The notes beneath the pieces were generated by a model. The model did not search any database. It was not told where the DNA came from and saw only the letters and a program-made list of their open reading frames with translations. Shown piece after piece: positions 54,681-63,437 of a DNA stretch of 64,000 bases (positions are counted from its first letter, which is position 1; each line of letters opens with the position of its first letter). The stretch covers positions 558,001 to 622,000 of the forward strand of contig NZ_FUWY01000001.1 of assembly GCF_900167375.1 (NCBI RefSeq). Reading direction: 5' to 3'. The DNA comes from Anaerorhabdus furcosa. Its GTDB lineage: Bacteria > Bacillota_I > Bacilli_A > Erysipelotrichales > Erysipelotrichaceae. The position numbers were made by a program, and so were the translations under genes.

Positions 54681-57203
54681 ATGGAAGACAACAAATATAA
54701 TCCAGATACGTTTAATCATGGCAAAATAAAATCTACCGATGTATCACATGAAATGAGAAACTCTTTTCTAGATTATTCCATGTCAGTAATTGTAGCACGT
54801 GCACTTCCAGATGTACGTGACGGAATGAAACCTGTTCACCGTCGTATTTTATATGCGATGAATGATTTAGGTATGACACCGGATAAACCACACAAAAAAT
54901 CAGCACGTATCGTTGGGGAAGTTATTGGTAAATATCATCCGCATGGTGATACTGCTGTTTATGAAACAATGGTTCGTATGGCACAAGAATTTAGTTATCG
55001 CTATCCACTTGTAGATGGTCATGGAAACTTTGGATCAATCGATGGTGATGGTGCAGCTGCGATGCGTTATACTGAAGCACGTATGTCAAAAATTTCAACT
55101 GAGTTATTAAAAGATATTCAAAAAGAAACAGTGAACTGGGTTGATAACTATGATGGTGAGGAAAGAGAACCAGAAGTACTTCCAAGTCGCTTTCCAAATT
55201 TATTAGTTAATGGTACTACAGGTATCGCGGTTGGTATGGCAACAAACATGGCTCCACATAACTTGGTGGAATCAATTGATGCAGCAATTGCGTTAATGGA
55301 AAATCCAGATATTACAGTTCAAGAATTAATGGAAAACTATATCACAGGACCAGACTTTCCTACAGGGGCATATATCTTAGGACGCTCTGGAATTAAACAA
55401 GCTTATGAAACAGGACGTGGTAGTATCATTATGCGTTCTAAAACTGAAGTTGATGAACTACAAAATGGTAAACCAAGAATCGTTGTTTCTGAAATTCCAT
55501 ACATGGTTAATAAAGCAAATCTTGTTGAAAAGATTGCCTCTCTTGTAAGAGAAAAATTAATTGATGGAATTACAGATTTACGTGATGAATCAAATCGTGA
55601 AGGTATTCGTGTTGTAATTGAACTTAGAAAAGATGTGCAAGCAGATGTTATTCTAAATCAACTATTTAGAATGACAGCGTTACAATCTTCTTTTGGTGTA
55701 AACAATATAGTGTTAGTAAACAATGAACCTAAGCAATTAGGAATTCGCGATATATTAAAATATTACATTGAACATCAAATTGAAGTAACTGTAAGAAGAA
55801 CAAAATTTGAATTAAAGAAAGCAGAAGATCGTGCGCATATTTTAGAAGGATTAAAAATTGCATTAGATCATATTGATGAAATAATAAGTACAATTAGAAA
55901 TTCTAAAGATGCAACAGAAGCTATGCCAAGATTAATGGAAAATTTTGGTTTATCTGAAATTCAAGCTAAAGCAATTCTTGATATGCAATTTAGACGTTTA
56001 ACTGGATTGGAAAGAGAAAAGATTGAAGGAGAATACAACGACTTAATGGCATTCATTATGGATTGTAAAGACATCCTTGCGAATCATTCTCGTGTAGTAG
56101 ATATAATCAAAACAGAACTTACAGAAATCAAAGAAAAATATGGTGATAAACGTCGTTCTGAAATCATTGAAGGTGATATCGATATGGAAGATGAAGACTT
56201 AATTCCAGTTGAAGATATTGTAATTACGATGACAATCAATGGTTACATTAAACGAATTCCTGCAGATACTTACCGCGTACAAAACCGTGGGGGTAAAGGT
56301 GTAAAAGGAATGGCAGTAAATGAAGATGATATCATTGATCAGTTCTTATCAATGTCTACACATGATTTCCTAATGGCATTTACAAATAAAGGAAAAGTAT
56401 ATCGCTTAAAAGGTTATCATGTTCCTTCATCAAGTAGAACATCAAAAGGAATTCCAGTTGTTAATTTATTGAATTTAGATAAAGAAGAAAAAGTAAAAGC
56501 ATTAGTCGCAATTAAAAAACAAGATAATGAAAATAAATTCTTGTTCTTCGTAACACAAAATGGAATTGTAAAACGTGTATCAGTTGATGAGTTTGAAAAT
56601 ATTCGACAATCAGGAAAAATTGCAATTACATTAAAAGAAGACGATGAACTAATTGGTGTTAAACCAACAACAGGAGACGATGAAATTATTATTGCAGGAA
56701 GCAATGGTAAAGCTATCCGATTCAAAGAAACAGATATTCGTGCAATGGGAAGAACTGCTTCTGGTGTTAGAGGATTTAATGTCGATGGTTCAAAAGTTAT
56801 TGGTATGTCAACAAATCATGAGGGAAATTATATCTTAGTTATTTCAGAAAAAGGATATGGAAAAAAATCTCCTCTTGAAGATTACCGTATGACTAAGCGT
56901 GGAGCAAAAGGTGTCATGACGTTGAAGATTACAGAAAAGAATGGAGCACTTGTTTCACTCAAAGCTGTAAATGGTGATGAAGATTGTATGATCATGACTG
57001 ACGATGGAATTGTAATTAGAATTCGACTTGAACAAGTTTCGACATATGGTCGAGGAGCTCAAGGTGTACGATTAATTTCAACAAGTGATGCAAGTAAAGT
57101 ATCTACAATTGCTATCGTAGAAAAATCAGAAGAAGTAGAAGAAAATGCAGATTTGGATGCGGTAGAAAATATTAGTGAAAATAGTGAAAATAGCGAGGAA
57201 TAA
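54681..57203 (+). CDS. gyrA: DNA gyrase subunit A
   Basis: GyrA cuts and rejoins DNA. The 840-residue protein has catalytic Tyr130 in [11 protein letters not shown], the quinolone-determining region [17 protein letters not shown] (Thr91 and Glu95 at the E. coli 83/87 positions) and the gyrase-specific GyrA box QNRGGKG. Thr at the first position is common in some Bacillota and is not by itself proof of resistance. The C-terminus ends in a Glu/Asn-rich tail. Confidence 0.97.
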   Translation: MEDNKYNPDTFNHGKIKSTDVSHEMRNSFLDYSMSVIVARALPDVRDGMKPVHRRILYAMNDLGMTPDKPHKKSARIVGEVIGKYHPHGDTAVYETMVRMAQEFSYRYPLVDGHGNFGSIDGDGAAAMRYTEARMSKISTELLKDIQKETVNWVDNYDGEEREPEVLPSRFPNLLVNGTTGIAVGMATNMAPHNLVESIDAAIALMENPDITVQELMENYITGPDFPTGAYILGRSGIKQAYETGRGSIIMRSKTEVDELQNGKPRIVVSEIPYMVNKANLVEKIASLVREKLIDGITDLRDESNREGIRVVIELRKDVQADVILNQLFRMTALQSSFGVNNIVLVNNEPKQLGIRDILKYYIEHQIEVTVRRTKFELKKAEDRAHILEGLKIALDHIDEIISTIRNSKDATEAMPRLMENFGLSEIQAKAILDMQFRRLTGLEREKIEGEYNDLMAFIMDCKDILANHSRVVDIIKTELTEIKEKYGDKRRSEIIEGDIDMEDEDLIPVEDIVITMTINGYIKRIPADTYRVQNRGGKGVKGMAVNEDDIIDQFLSMSTHDFLMAFTNKGKVYRLKGYHVPSSSRTSKGIPVVNLLNLDKEEKVKALVAIKKQDNENKFLFFVTQNGIVKRVSVDEFENIRQSGKIAITLKEDDELIGVKPTTGDDEIIIAGSNGKAIRFKETDIRAMGRTASGVRGFNVDGSKVIGMSTNHEGNYILVISEKGYGKKSPLEDYRMTKRGAKGVMTLKITEKNGALVSLKAVNGDEDCMIMTDDGIVIRIRLEQVSTYGRGAQGVRLISTSDASKVSTIAIVEKSEEVEENADLDAVENISENSENSEE

Positions 57204-57216
57204 TCGCTATTTTTTA
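57188..57216 (+). terminator. gyrA terminator
   Basis: AAATAGCGA (57188-57196) pairs with TCGCTATTT (57204-57212) and T continues. The stop codon is in the loop. Confidence 0.8.
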
Positions 57217-57232
57217 CGTTTTTAAAGCAAAT

Positions 57233-57310
57233 AAAAACCCTCTTATTTGCATCGAAATTATTTTTGTGGACAGTAACCCACGAAAATACGAAATGAGAGG
57301 GTATTTTTTT
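57233..57310. repeat. Long imperfect stem-loop between gyrA and a convergent lipoprotein gene
   Basis: The outer arms (57237-57248 with 57291-57302) and inner arms (about 57259-57269 with 57278-57288) form a stem of more than 20 pairs with a small bulge. T-rich tails lie on both sides. It can act as a bidirectional terminator, but it is far longer than the other terminators here and follows a complete gyrA terminator, so it may be a small mobile palindrome. Confidence 0.55.
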
Positions 57311-57336
57311 GTAATAAAACTTGAAATTAAATCAAG

Positions 57337-58209
57337 TTAATATAAACCACCTAAGCGATAACCATTTTCTGTTTTTGTGATAATTATTCGTTTTAGTTCA
57401 GGATCAATAATATCACCATAAGATGAAACGATATCAACTAAAATCTGATTTTCAATTTCTTTTGAACTAATAATTAATGAAGTATTAAAAACTTGTTCAT
57501 CAGTTATACTTGGAACATTTTGTATACAATAAAGTACACCGTTATCTTCAATATAAATAGGAGACTCAGATTCAAATACTTCAGCATAGAATTGTGAAAT
57601 GAAATTTATATCAAAAACTTGTTCAACATAATTTTTAATTTGGTCAATTGAAGTTGGATTTTCAATTTCTGCTGTATTAATGACTTGATAGTAACCAGGA
57701 TATTTTTCACTTTCTTGATTTGCTAATTCAACACCAATTCCGTATAAATAATCAAATGCTTTGCGATCTTTTGCGAGCAATTCATCTAGTATAGTTTTTG
57801 TACTAGCAAGTTTTGGGTTATCTGGATAAATTGTATCTATATCTACTTCAAAACTTGCTTCTCCACATGCCCAAAAACTGTCGCATTCTCCATAAATATG
57901 AAATACCATTTTGTATGGATTTAAATCAAGTTCAGCTATATATTTTGCATTGCTATGATCATCTTCTCTAGTTTTTAGATCTTTAAGAGATTCTATTTGA
58001 GTAATAGTTTCAATTTCTACTGGTAGAGGAGGGGTATCAAGTGTGTGAATTATTGAATCTGCTGCCACACTTGTATTGTAATCAGAAATGCACTCTTGGA
58101 TTAGCATTAACATTCTTTCATCAAAAGTCATTTCTTTTGGTTCATTTGTTTTTGTTGAACAACCTGTAACTAGGAGGAATATGGATAAGATTACTATTAA
58201 TTTCTTCAT
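57337..58209 (-). CDS. Lipoprotein of unknown function
   Basis: A predicted lipoprotein of 290 residues from the ATG at 58209 (GGTGA upstream), with signal peptide LIVILSIFLLVTGCSTK and Cys at the lipobox. The mature part is acidic and soluble, with no recognised domain. It has WACGEASFEVDIDTIYPD and a C-terminal VSSYGDIIDPELKRIIITKTENGYRLGGLY that looks like a small beta domain. The frame's first six codons are optional. It stands alone, convergent with gyrA and divergent from serS. Confidence 0.7.
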   Translation of the reverse strand: MKKLIVILSIFLLVTGCSTKTNEPKEMTFDERMLMLIQECISDYNTSVAADSIIHTLDTPPLPVEIETITQIESLKDLKTREDDHSNAKYIAELDLNPYKMVFHIYGECDSFWACGEASFEVDIDTIYPDNPKLASTKTILDELLAKDRKAFDYLYGIGVELANQESEKYPGYYQVINTAEIENPTSIDQIKNYVEQVFDINFISQFYAEVFESESPIYIEDNGVLYCIQNVPSITDEQVFNTSLIISSKEIENQILVDIVSSYGDIIDPELKRIIITKTENGYRLGGLY

Positions 58210-58255
58210 ATGTTCACCGTCTTTCATTAAATATTATAACACTGTTAAACAAGCC

Positions 58256-58284
58256 TTGACAAACCTAAGTGAGGGTGATTAAAT
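58256..58284 (+). promoter_or_regulatory. serS T-box leader promoter
   Basis: TTGACA (58256-58261) and TTAAAT (58279-58284) are 17 bp apart, with TGA directly before the -10 as an extension. Transcription should begin near 58291. Confidence 0.7.
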
Positions 58285-58290
58285 GGTATT

Positions 58291-58510
58291 ACAAATCGTT
58301 GAGAAGGATAAGTAAATTCTAATATGGTTGTAGAGAAATAGCGGTTGGTGAAAGCTATTGCATCTGGGATTGAAATCTACCTTTGAGTTAAAGTAAAACT
58401 TTACGGGGCATCGTTAAATGCATTGAGTGGTAATTGTTTCACGTGAAACAATTACAACGAGGGTGGCAACACGAGATATCGTCCCTTGATGGAAGATATC
58501 TTTTTATTTT
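58291..58510 (+). ncRNA. T-box riboswitch leader of serS (tRNA-Ser sensing)
   Basis: The leader has the T-box AACGAGGGTGGCAACACG (58456-58473), a stem I with AGAGAA and the GGTTGGTGAAA loop, and a terminator (58474-58480 with 58495-58501, then TTTTTATTTT). TCT at 58376-58378, just before ACCTTTGAG, fits a UCU serine specifier. The TGGC at 58464-58467 can pair with the GCCA end of tRNA-Ser. Uncharged tRNA would favour antitermination and serS expression. A parS palindrome lies inside the leader. Confidence 0.9.
58435..58450. promoter_or_regulatory. parS site 1, inside the serS T-box leader
   Basis: TGTTTCACGTGAAACA matches the ParB/Spo0J parS consensus TGTTNCACGTGAAACA at every position. The symmetry continues five bases on each side to a 26-bp perfect palindrome (58430-58455). 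It ends next to the T-box sequence. parS sites cluster near the origin in Bacillota; this one is about 10 kb from it. Confidence 0.85.
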
Positions 58511-58524
58511 GAGGAGGAAAGAAT

Positions 58525-59805
58525 ATGTTAGATATTAAATTGATTAGAGAAAATGCTGATTTGGTAAAAGAAAATATCAAAAAGAAGTTTCAAGATGGGA
58601 AATTGGTATTAGTTGATGAAGTTATTCAATTGGATAAGGAATTTAGAGAAATAAAGACTAAAGCTGATGATTTGCGTGCGTTAAGAAATACCAAATCAAA
58701 AGAAATTGGTTCTTTGATGCAACAAGGACTTAAAGATAAAGCTCAAGAGGTTAAAGAGGCTATCGCTCATATTGGAGACGAAATTAAAATATTAGAAGAA
58801 AGAGAAATAGAATTAGAGGCTAGTATTAAAAAAATCATGCTTACTATTCCAAATATTATCGATCCAAGTGTACCTTTAGGAAAAGATGATTCTGAAAATG
58901 TAGAAATAGAAAAATTTGGAGAACCTATTGTACCTGACTTTGAAATACCATATCATGCTGAGATAATGGAAGCATTATCTGGTGTGGATCTTGATAGTGC
59001 TAGAAAAACAAGTGGAAATGGCTTCTATTACTTAATGGGGGATATTGCACGTTTACAATCAGCTATTCTTTCCTATGCAAGAGATTTTATGATTGATAAA
59101 GGATTTACATACTGTATTCCTCCATTTATGATTCGTAGTGATGTTGTTACAGGTGTAATGAGCTTTGCTGAGATGGAAAATATGATGTATAAAATAGAAG
59201 GTGAAGATCTGTATTTAATTGGTACATCTGAACATTCAATGATTGGTAAGTTTATTGATACAATTTTAGATGAAAAATCACTACCTCACACATTAACAAG
59301 TTATTCTCCTTGTTTTAGAAAAGAAGTAGGAGCACACGGTCTTGAAGAAAGAGGTGTGTATCGTGTTCATCAATTTGAGAAACAAGAGATGATTGTTGTA
59401 TGCAAACCAGAAGAAAGTATGGAATGGTATGATAAAATGTGGAAGTATACGGTTGAATTCTTCAGAACATTGGATATTCCAGTAAGAACATTAGAGTGTT
59501 GTTCGGGAGATTTAGCTGATTTAAAAGTAAAGAGTTGTGATGTTGAAGCTTGGTCGCCAAGACAAAAGAAATACTTTGAAGTAGGAAGCTGTTCGAATTT
59601 AGGTGATGCACAAGCAAGACGATTGGGTATAAGGGTAAACGGTGAGAATGGCAAGTATTTCGCGCATACACTTAATAATACGGTAGTAGCACCTCCAAGA
59701 ACGTTGATTGCTTTCTTAGAGAATAATCTAATGGAAGATGGTGGTGTAAAAATTCCGGTGGCACTTAGAATGTACATGGGTGGAAAAGAAATCATTAAGA
59801 AGTAG
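58525..59805 (+). CDS. serS: Serine--tRNA ligase
   Basis: SerS charges tRNA-Ser. The 426-residue class II synthetase has the N-terminal antiparallel coiled coil that contacts the long variable arm (about 1-110: RENADLVKENIKKK...), then motif 2 YSPCFRKEVGAHG with GVYRVHQFEKQE and motif 3 NGTVVAPPRTLIAFLE-like (here NNTVVAPPRTLIAFLE). GGAGGAAA precedes the ATG. It is controlled by a T-box and bracketed by two parS sites. Confidence 0.96.
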   Translation: MLDIKLIRENADLVKENIKKKFQDGKLVLVDEVIQLDKEFREIKTKADDLRALRNTKSKEIGSLMQQGLKDKAQEVKEAIAHIGDEIKILEEREIELEASIKKIMLTIPNIIDPSVPLGKDDSENVEIEKFGEPIVPDFEIPYHAEIMEALSGVDLDSARKTSGNGFYYLMGDIARLQSAILSYARDFMIDKGFTYCIPPFMIRSDVVTGVMSFAEMENMMYKIEGEDLYLIGTSEHSMIGKFIDTILDEKSLPHTLTSYSPCFRKEVGAHGLEERGVYRVHQFEKQEMIVVCKPEESMEWYDKMWKYTVEFFRTLDIPVRTLECCSGDLADLKVKSCDVEAWSPRQKKYFEVGSCSNLGDAQARRLGIRVNGENGKYFAHTLNNTVVAPPRTLIAFLENNLMEDGGVKIPVALRMYMGGKEIIKK

Positions 59806-59821
59806 GAAACTACTTCTTTTT
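59797..59821 (+). terminator. serS terminator
   Basis: A 9-bp perfect stem (59797-59805 with 59810-59818), GAAA loop and five T. The last T is also the first base of the second parS site. Confidence 0.85.
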
Positions 59822-59836
59822 GTTTCACGTGAAACA
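59821..59836. promoter_or_regulatory. parS site 2, directly behind the serS terminator
   Basis: A second TGTTTCACGTGAAACA, identical to site 1 in all 16 positions, lies 1386 bp from it. It abuts the serS terminator and precedes the GNAT gene. Confidence 0.85.
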
Positions 59837-59865
59837 TATTATAATATATTTAAGGAGAAATTGTT

Positions 59866-60357
59866 ATGGAAATAAGAAAATTAACAAAGGAAAATGTAGA
59901 GGATATATATAATTGCCTACTGTCCAATGATGAATATAATAAAATGTCCAACGATGAAGTATCAAGAAAAGTAGCAGAAGATATGTTGAGTTGTAGGCCA
60001 CCGGGCATAATGGAAGAAAATAAAACTCTTTATGGGGCGTTTGAAGAGGATAAATGTATTGGGATATCAGATGTTATATTTGGTTATCCTGATAAAGAAA
60101 CATCATTTATCGGATTACTAATGATTGACGGAGAGCACCATAAACAGGGGTATGGTAAAAGGTTTTATGAACTGATAGAAAAAGTAATTGATTCAAATGC
60201 ATATAAAAAAATAGCGTTGGGTGTTTTGATGAATAATATGAAAGGTTATACTTTCTGGCAAAAACAAGGCTATGTATTGAAAGAAATAAGAAAAAGAAAA
60301 GATACCAGTGAAGAAACTGATATCAAATACATGGAGAAAGAAATTAAAAACACTTGA
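59866..60357 (+). CDS. GNAT-family N-acetyltransferase
   Basis: The 163-residue protein has IRKLTKENVEDIYNCLLSN at the start and the acetyl-CoA loop GLLMIDGEHHKQGYGKRFYELIE, followed by GVLMNNMKGYTFWQKQGYV. The substrate is not known. It has a weak ribosome site (AAGGAGAAATTG) 7 bp before the ATG and ends at its own terminator, so it is probably a single-gene unit. Confidence 0.88.
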   Translation: MEIRKLTKENVEDIYNCLLSNDEYNKMSNDEVSRKVAEDMLSCRPPGIMEENKTLYGAFEEDKCIGISDVIFGYPDKETSFIGLLMIDGEHHKQGYGKRFYELIEKVIDSNAYKKIALGVLMNNMKGYTFWQKQGYVLKEIRKRKDTSEETDIKYMEKEIKNT

Positions 60358-60376
60358 ATATATATCAAGTGTTTTT
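60346..60376. terminator. Bidirectional terminator
   Basis: A 12-bp perfect stem (60346-60357 with 60365-60376) has A and T runs on its outer ends and overlaps both gene ends. Confidence 0.85.
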
Positions 60377-61532
60377 AATTGTTTGATAGATCTTTTATTA
60401 AATCGAATAGTGCGTGTTTTGTAGCAGGTGTAAGAGTATCAGTAAATTTTTCGTAAGTTATAAAGTTTTCGTTAATACCAGTTACATAAGGTGAATAGCC
60501 ATTTGAATAACAGATAAGCATTGAATCATCTTCGTTAATAGCTTTAGTATAATAACTGAATAATTCATTAGGGGAGAAAATCAATTTGATTTCACCAAGC
60601 TTAACTCTAGAAATTCGTACTTCTTTATTTAGTTGCTCAGGATTCTTTAATAGTTCTTCCCTTACTTTGATACCAATGTTTATTGTTTCTTTCTCTCTAT
60701 CTGTTAAACCATCTGGAATTAATGATAAATCAATAGGGGTAAAGTCATGTTCAAGTGGTAAATCCTTCGCAGTAAAATCTATTGAATCAAAAGATTTAAA
60801 ATTCTTTTCATTGAACAACATTGTGTTTACTTCATTAACAAGGATATTACCTAGATATTCAACTCCTGCATAGTCTTGAGAAATACGAGTGAATCGAGAA
60901 CTGATATCACCACTAGCTCCTTGAAAGAAAGTGAAGAAAGTTTCTTTGTACATGTCACTAAGATGTTGAAGAGTGTATCCAGGATATTCGCTTGAAAAGA
61001 ATGGAGTATCACCATTTAAAATTGTAGGGTGACAGTTGTGTGTAATACAAGTAATAACTCTCTTATCACCATCGTAAATAGATAATGTTTGAAGAACAAC
61101 ATTAGCAGTATGATTTGATATACGACTTCTGCCAACTTTATCAAATTTTTCATGTTGATAACACATAAATAAATTTGATTCAGTATATTCTAACGAAATA
61201 CATGCTTGAACTATTTTATCGATGAAAAAAGCTTGGTATTTTTCATCATGAGGATCAGGTGCAAAATGAGTATGTGTTGATGAAAGAATAACATGACATT
61301 GTTTTTCTTTTCTTAATGTAAGTTGTCTTTCTATTTCATCTTGTACATGAATTCTAAATCCTAGATTATCACAAGATAATAGAAAAAGAATTTTATCATT
61401 ATCTTCGAAAGAAAGGATACGTGCATGTAAATCGTCGTGAACTTGACTAATTGGATTAACTTGTTGGATAAATCCAGATTGTTTAATTGGAAATGGTGAG
61501 TCAATAGTTATTGTTTTTATAGAATATTTCAT
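60375..61532 (-). CDS. Neutral/alkaline ceramidase-like (COG3356) protein
   Basis: From the ATG at 61532 (385 residues, GAGGAG 8 bp upstream) the protein resembles the N-terminal domain of neutral ceramidases and related bacterial hydrolases. It has GFIQQVNPISQVHDDLHARIL, then SSTHTHFAPDPHD with metal-type His residues, THNCHPTIL, and QGASGDISSRFT. It has no signal peptide, so it is cytoplasmic here. Sphingolipid cleavage is not implied; the substrate is unknown. The frame opens 66 codons earlier inside the murQ promoter and 5' end. It is divergent from murQ, sharing an operator. Confidence 0.7.
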   Translation of the reverse strand: MKYSIKTITIDSPFPIKQSGFIQQVNPISQVHDDLHARILSFEDNDKILFLLSCDNLGFRIHVQDEIERQLTLRKEKQCHVILSSTHTHFAPDPHDEKYQAFFIDKIVQACISLEYTESNLFMCYQHEKFDKVGRSRISNHTANVVLQTLSIYDGDKRVITCITHNCHPTILNGDTPFFSSEYPGYTLQHLSDMYKETFFTFFQGASGDISSRFTRISQDYAGVEYLGNILVNEVNTMLFNEKNFKSFDSIDFTAKDLPLEHDFTPIDLSLIPDGLTDREKETINIGIKVREELLKNPEQLNKEVRISRVKLGEIKLIFSPNELFSYYTKAINEDDSMLICYSNGYSPYVTGINENFITYEKFTDTLTPATKHALFDLIKDLSNN

Positions 61533-61562
61533 AGCTTTATCTCCTCGCAAGTATTTGTAATC

Positions 61563-61617
61563 ATTATACATCAATATACACCAATGTATATAATTTTGTA
61601 TATTGATATGATATAAT
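61563..61617. promoter_or_regulatory. Divergent promoter region with nested inverted repeats (murQ / ceramidase-like gene)
   Basis: ATCAATATACA (61570-61580) and TGTATATTGAT (61597-61607) form a perfect 11-bp inverted repeat. TATACA-CCAA-TGTATA is a second one inside. The -10 boxes of both genes flank it: TATAAT at 61612-61617 forward and 61563-61568 reverse. One regulator could control both directions. Confidence 0.65.
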
Positions 61618-61638
61618 AATTTAAAATGGAGGAAATTT

Positions 61639-62538
61639 ATGCTAGATTTAACGAAATTAACTACAGAAACACGTAATCCAAAAACAATGGAATTGGATTG
61701 TAAAACACCATTGGAAATTGTAACAATCATGAATGAAGAAGATCTAAATGTTGTGAAAGGGGTAAAGGAAGTTTTACCTCAAGTTGCACAAACTATTGAA
61801 TGGTGCGCTAATGCAATTGAAAATGGAGGAAGAATTATTTATATAGGAGCTGGAACAAGTGGACGACTAGGATTGTTAGATTCAGTTGAGTGTCCACCTA
61901 CATTTGGTGTGTCTCCAGATCTTGTTGTTGGTTTAATTGCAGGTGGGGAAAAAGCTTTCATTAAAGCTGTTGAAGGTGCTGAAGATAAACCTGAATTAGG
62001 GGTAGAGGATTTAAAGAATATTAATTGCACAAACAAGGATGTCGTTATTGGTTTGGCTGCAAGTGGAAGAACACCATATGTAATTGGTGCTTTAGAATAT
62101 GCGAATAATCTTGGTTGCAAGACTGTTGCGGTTGCGTGCAATAAAAACTCAAAAGTTGGTCAAGTAGCGCAAGTAGCGATTGAACCAGATAATGGACCAG
62201 AAGTATTAACAGGATCAACAAGATTAAAATCTGGAACATCTCAAAAAATGATTTGCAACATGATCTCAACAGGAACAATGGTTCGCTGTGGTAAAGTTTA
62301 TCAAAACTTGATGGTAGATGTAATGCAAACAAATGAAAAATTAGTAGCACGTGCTGAGAAGATAATTATGGAAGCTACCGGATGTACAAAAGAAGAAGCG
62401 CAAAAAGCTAGAATAGATTCAAATGGAAAAGTGAAAACAGCAATCGCAATGATTTTACTGAATTGTAATTTTGAAGAAGCTAGTAAAAAATTAGAAGCAG
62501 CAAAAGGACATATACGAGAGGCTATTGAATGCAAGTAA
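61639..62538 (+). CDS. murQ: N-acetylmuramic acid 6-phosphate etherase
   Basis: MurQ cleaves the lactyl ether of MurNAc-6-phosphate, giving GlcNAc-6-phosphate for peptidoglycan recycling. The 299-residue SIS-domain protein has GAGTSGRLGLLDSVECPPTFG with catalytic Glu84, and GAEDKPELG with Glu115. The C-terminal part carries GSTRLKSGTSQKMICNMIST. It overlaps the downstream HAD phosphatase gene by 10 bp. Confidence 0.95.
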   Translation: MLDLTKLTTETRNPKTMELDCKTPLEIVTIMNEEDLNVVKGVKEVLPQVAQTIEWCANAIENGGRIIYIGAGTSGRLGLLDSVECPPTFGVSPDLVVGLIAGGEKAFIKAVEGAEDKPELGVEDLKNINCTNKDVVIGLAASGRTPYVIGALEYANNLGCKTVAVACNKNSKVGQVAQVAIEPDNGPEVLTGSTRLKSGTSQKMICNMISTGTMVRCGKVYQNLMVDVMQTNEKLVARAEKIIMEATGCTKEEAQKARIDSNGKVKTAIAMILLNCNFEEASKKLEAAKGHIREAIECK

Positions 62539-63335
62539 AGCTTCTTGTTTCTGATTTAGATGGAACGCTATTAAAAATTGGTGATCAATATTCTGCAGGT
62601 GTTAGTGAAGAGAATAAAACTGCTATTAAAGAATTTGTTAGAAGTGGAAATATTTTTGCGGTTGCCACTGCAAGAGGAATTGATTATAAAGAAGAACTTG
62701 AACAAGTACTTGGTTTTGAAATTGATTATGTTGGAAACAATGGAGCAGTTATCAAAATACAAGATCGACAAAGAAAACATATTATTCCAAATAAGTTGGT
62801 GAAAAAAGTTCAAGATATTGCAAAAGAAGAAAAACTGAACTTAACGGTTTCGATTAATGCAGATGAAGGTTTCTTTTATGTACCAACTAGTTGTTATCCC
62901 TTTGATGATAAAAACTCAAATCATAATGGAGAGTTCTTAGAAAAATTTGCAGAACGTTATAAAGAAGGACCAAACTATCATGTTACTAAAATCATGGCTC
63001 TAGTTAATCCAAATGAAGTAAATAAAGTAAAAGAAATTTTGAAAAAGTATTTGGGGAATGAATTAGAAATTGTATTGTCGGATGTCGATTTAATTGATAT
63101 GACTTTAAAGGGATGTAGTAAAGGAAATGGAGTAAAGGAACTTGCTGAAATGTATAATATTCCTGAGCACTTCGTAGGTGTAGTGGGTGATACAGAAAAT
63201 GATGTGAGTATGTTTGTTAATTTTAAAAATAGTTACTGCATGAATCATGCCACTGAGGAAGTAAAAAAGGAAGCGACAACGATTGTAAATTCAGTAAAAG
63301 AAGCATTGGATATTTTTCAAAAGATAGACGGATAA
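62529..63335 (+). CDS. Cof-type HAD-family hydrolase
   Basis: The 268-residue HAD phosphatase starts VKLLVSDLDGTLL with Asp9 and Asp11, has GNNGAVI, a C2 cap, and the closing VGVVGDTENDVSMF. Relatives dephosphorylate sugar phosphates and FMN. Its overlap with murQ suggests a role with amino-sugar phosphates, but the substrate is not established. Confidence 0.9.
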   Translation: MQVKLLVSDLDGTLLKIGDQYSAGVSEENKTAIKEFVRSGNIFAVATARGIDYKEELEQVLGFEIDYVGNNGAVIKIQDRQRKHIIPNKLVKKVQDIAKEEKLNLTVSINADEGFFYVPTSCYPFDDKNSNHNGEFLEKFAERYKEGPNYHVTKIMALVNPNEVNKVKEILKKYLGNELEIVLSDVDLIDMTLKGCSKGNGVKELAEMYNIPEHFVGVVGDTENDVSMFVNFKNSYCMNHATEEVKKEATTIVNSVKEALDIFQKIDG

Positions 63336-63355
63336 ATCTTTCTATCTTTTATTTT
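63319..63355 (+). terminator. Terminator after the HAD gene
   Basis: A 10-bp perfect stem (63319-63328 with 63341-63350) is followed by ATTTTT. Confidence 0.75.
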
Positions 63356-63365
63356 TAAAATAATA

Positions 63366-63404
63366 TACAATATTATGTACATTAAGATAATGTAATGCTA
63401 TACT
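63366..63404 (+). promoter_or_regulatory. Promoter and possible operator of the MFS gene
   Basis: TGCTATACT (63396-63404) is an extended -10 box. Upstream, TATACA and TGTACA face each other (about 63364-63369 and 63376-63381), similar to the half-sites at the murQ promoter. Confidence 0.4.
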
Positions 63405-63437
63405 GTCAATTAATAGGGAAAAGAAAAGTGAAATTTT

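Noticed and set aside
61533-61730. 66-codon extension of the ceramidase-like protein
   Set aside because: It runs through the murQ promoter and antisense to the murQ start; GAGGAG marks the ATG at 61532.
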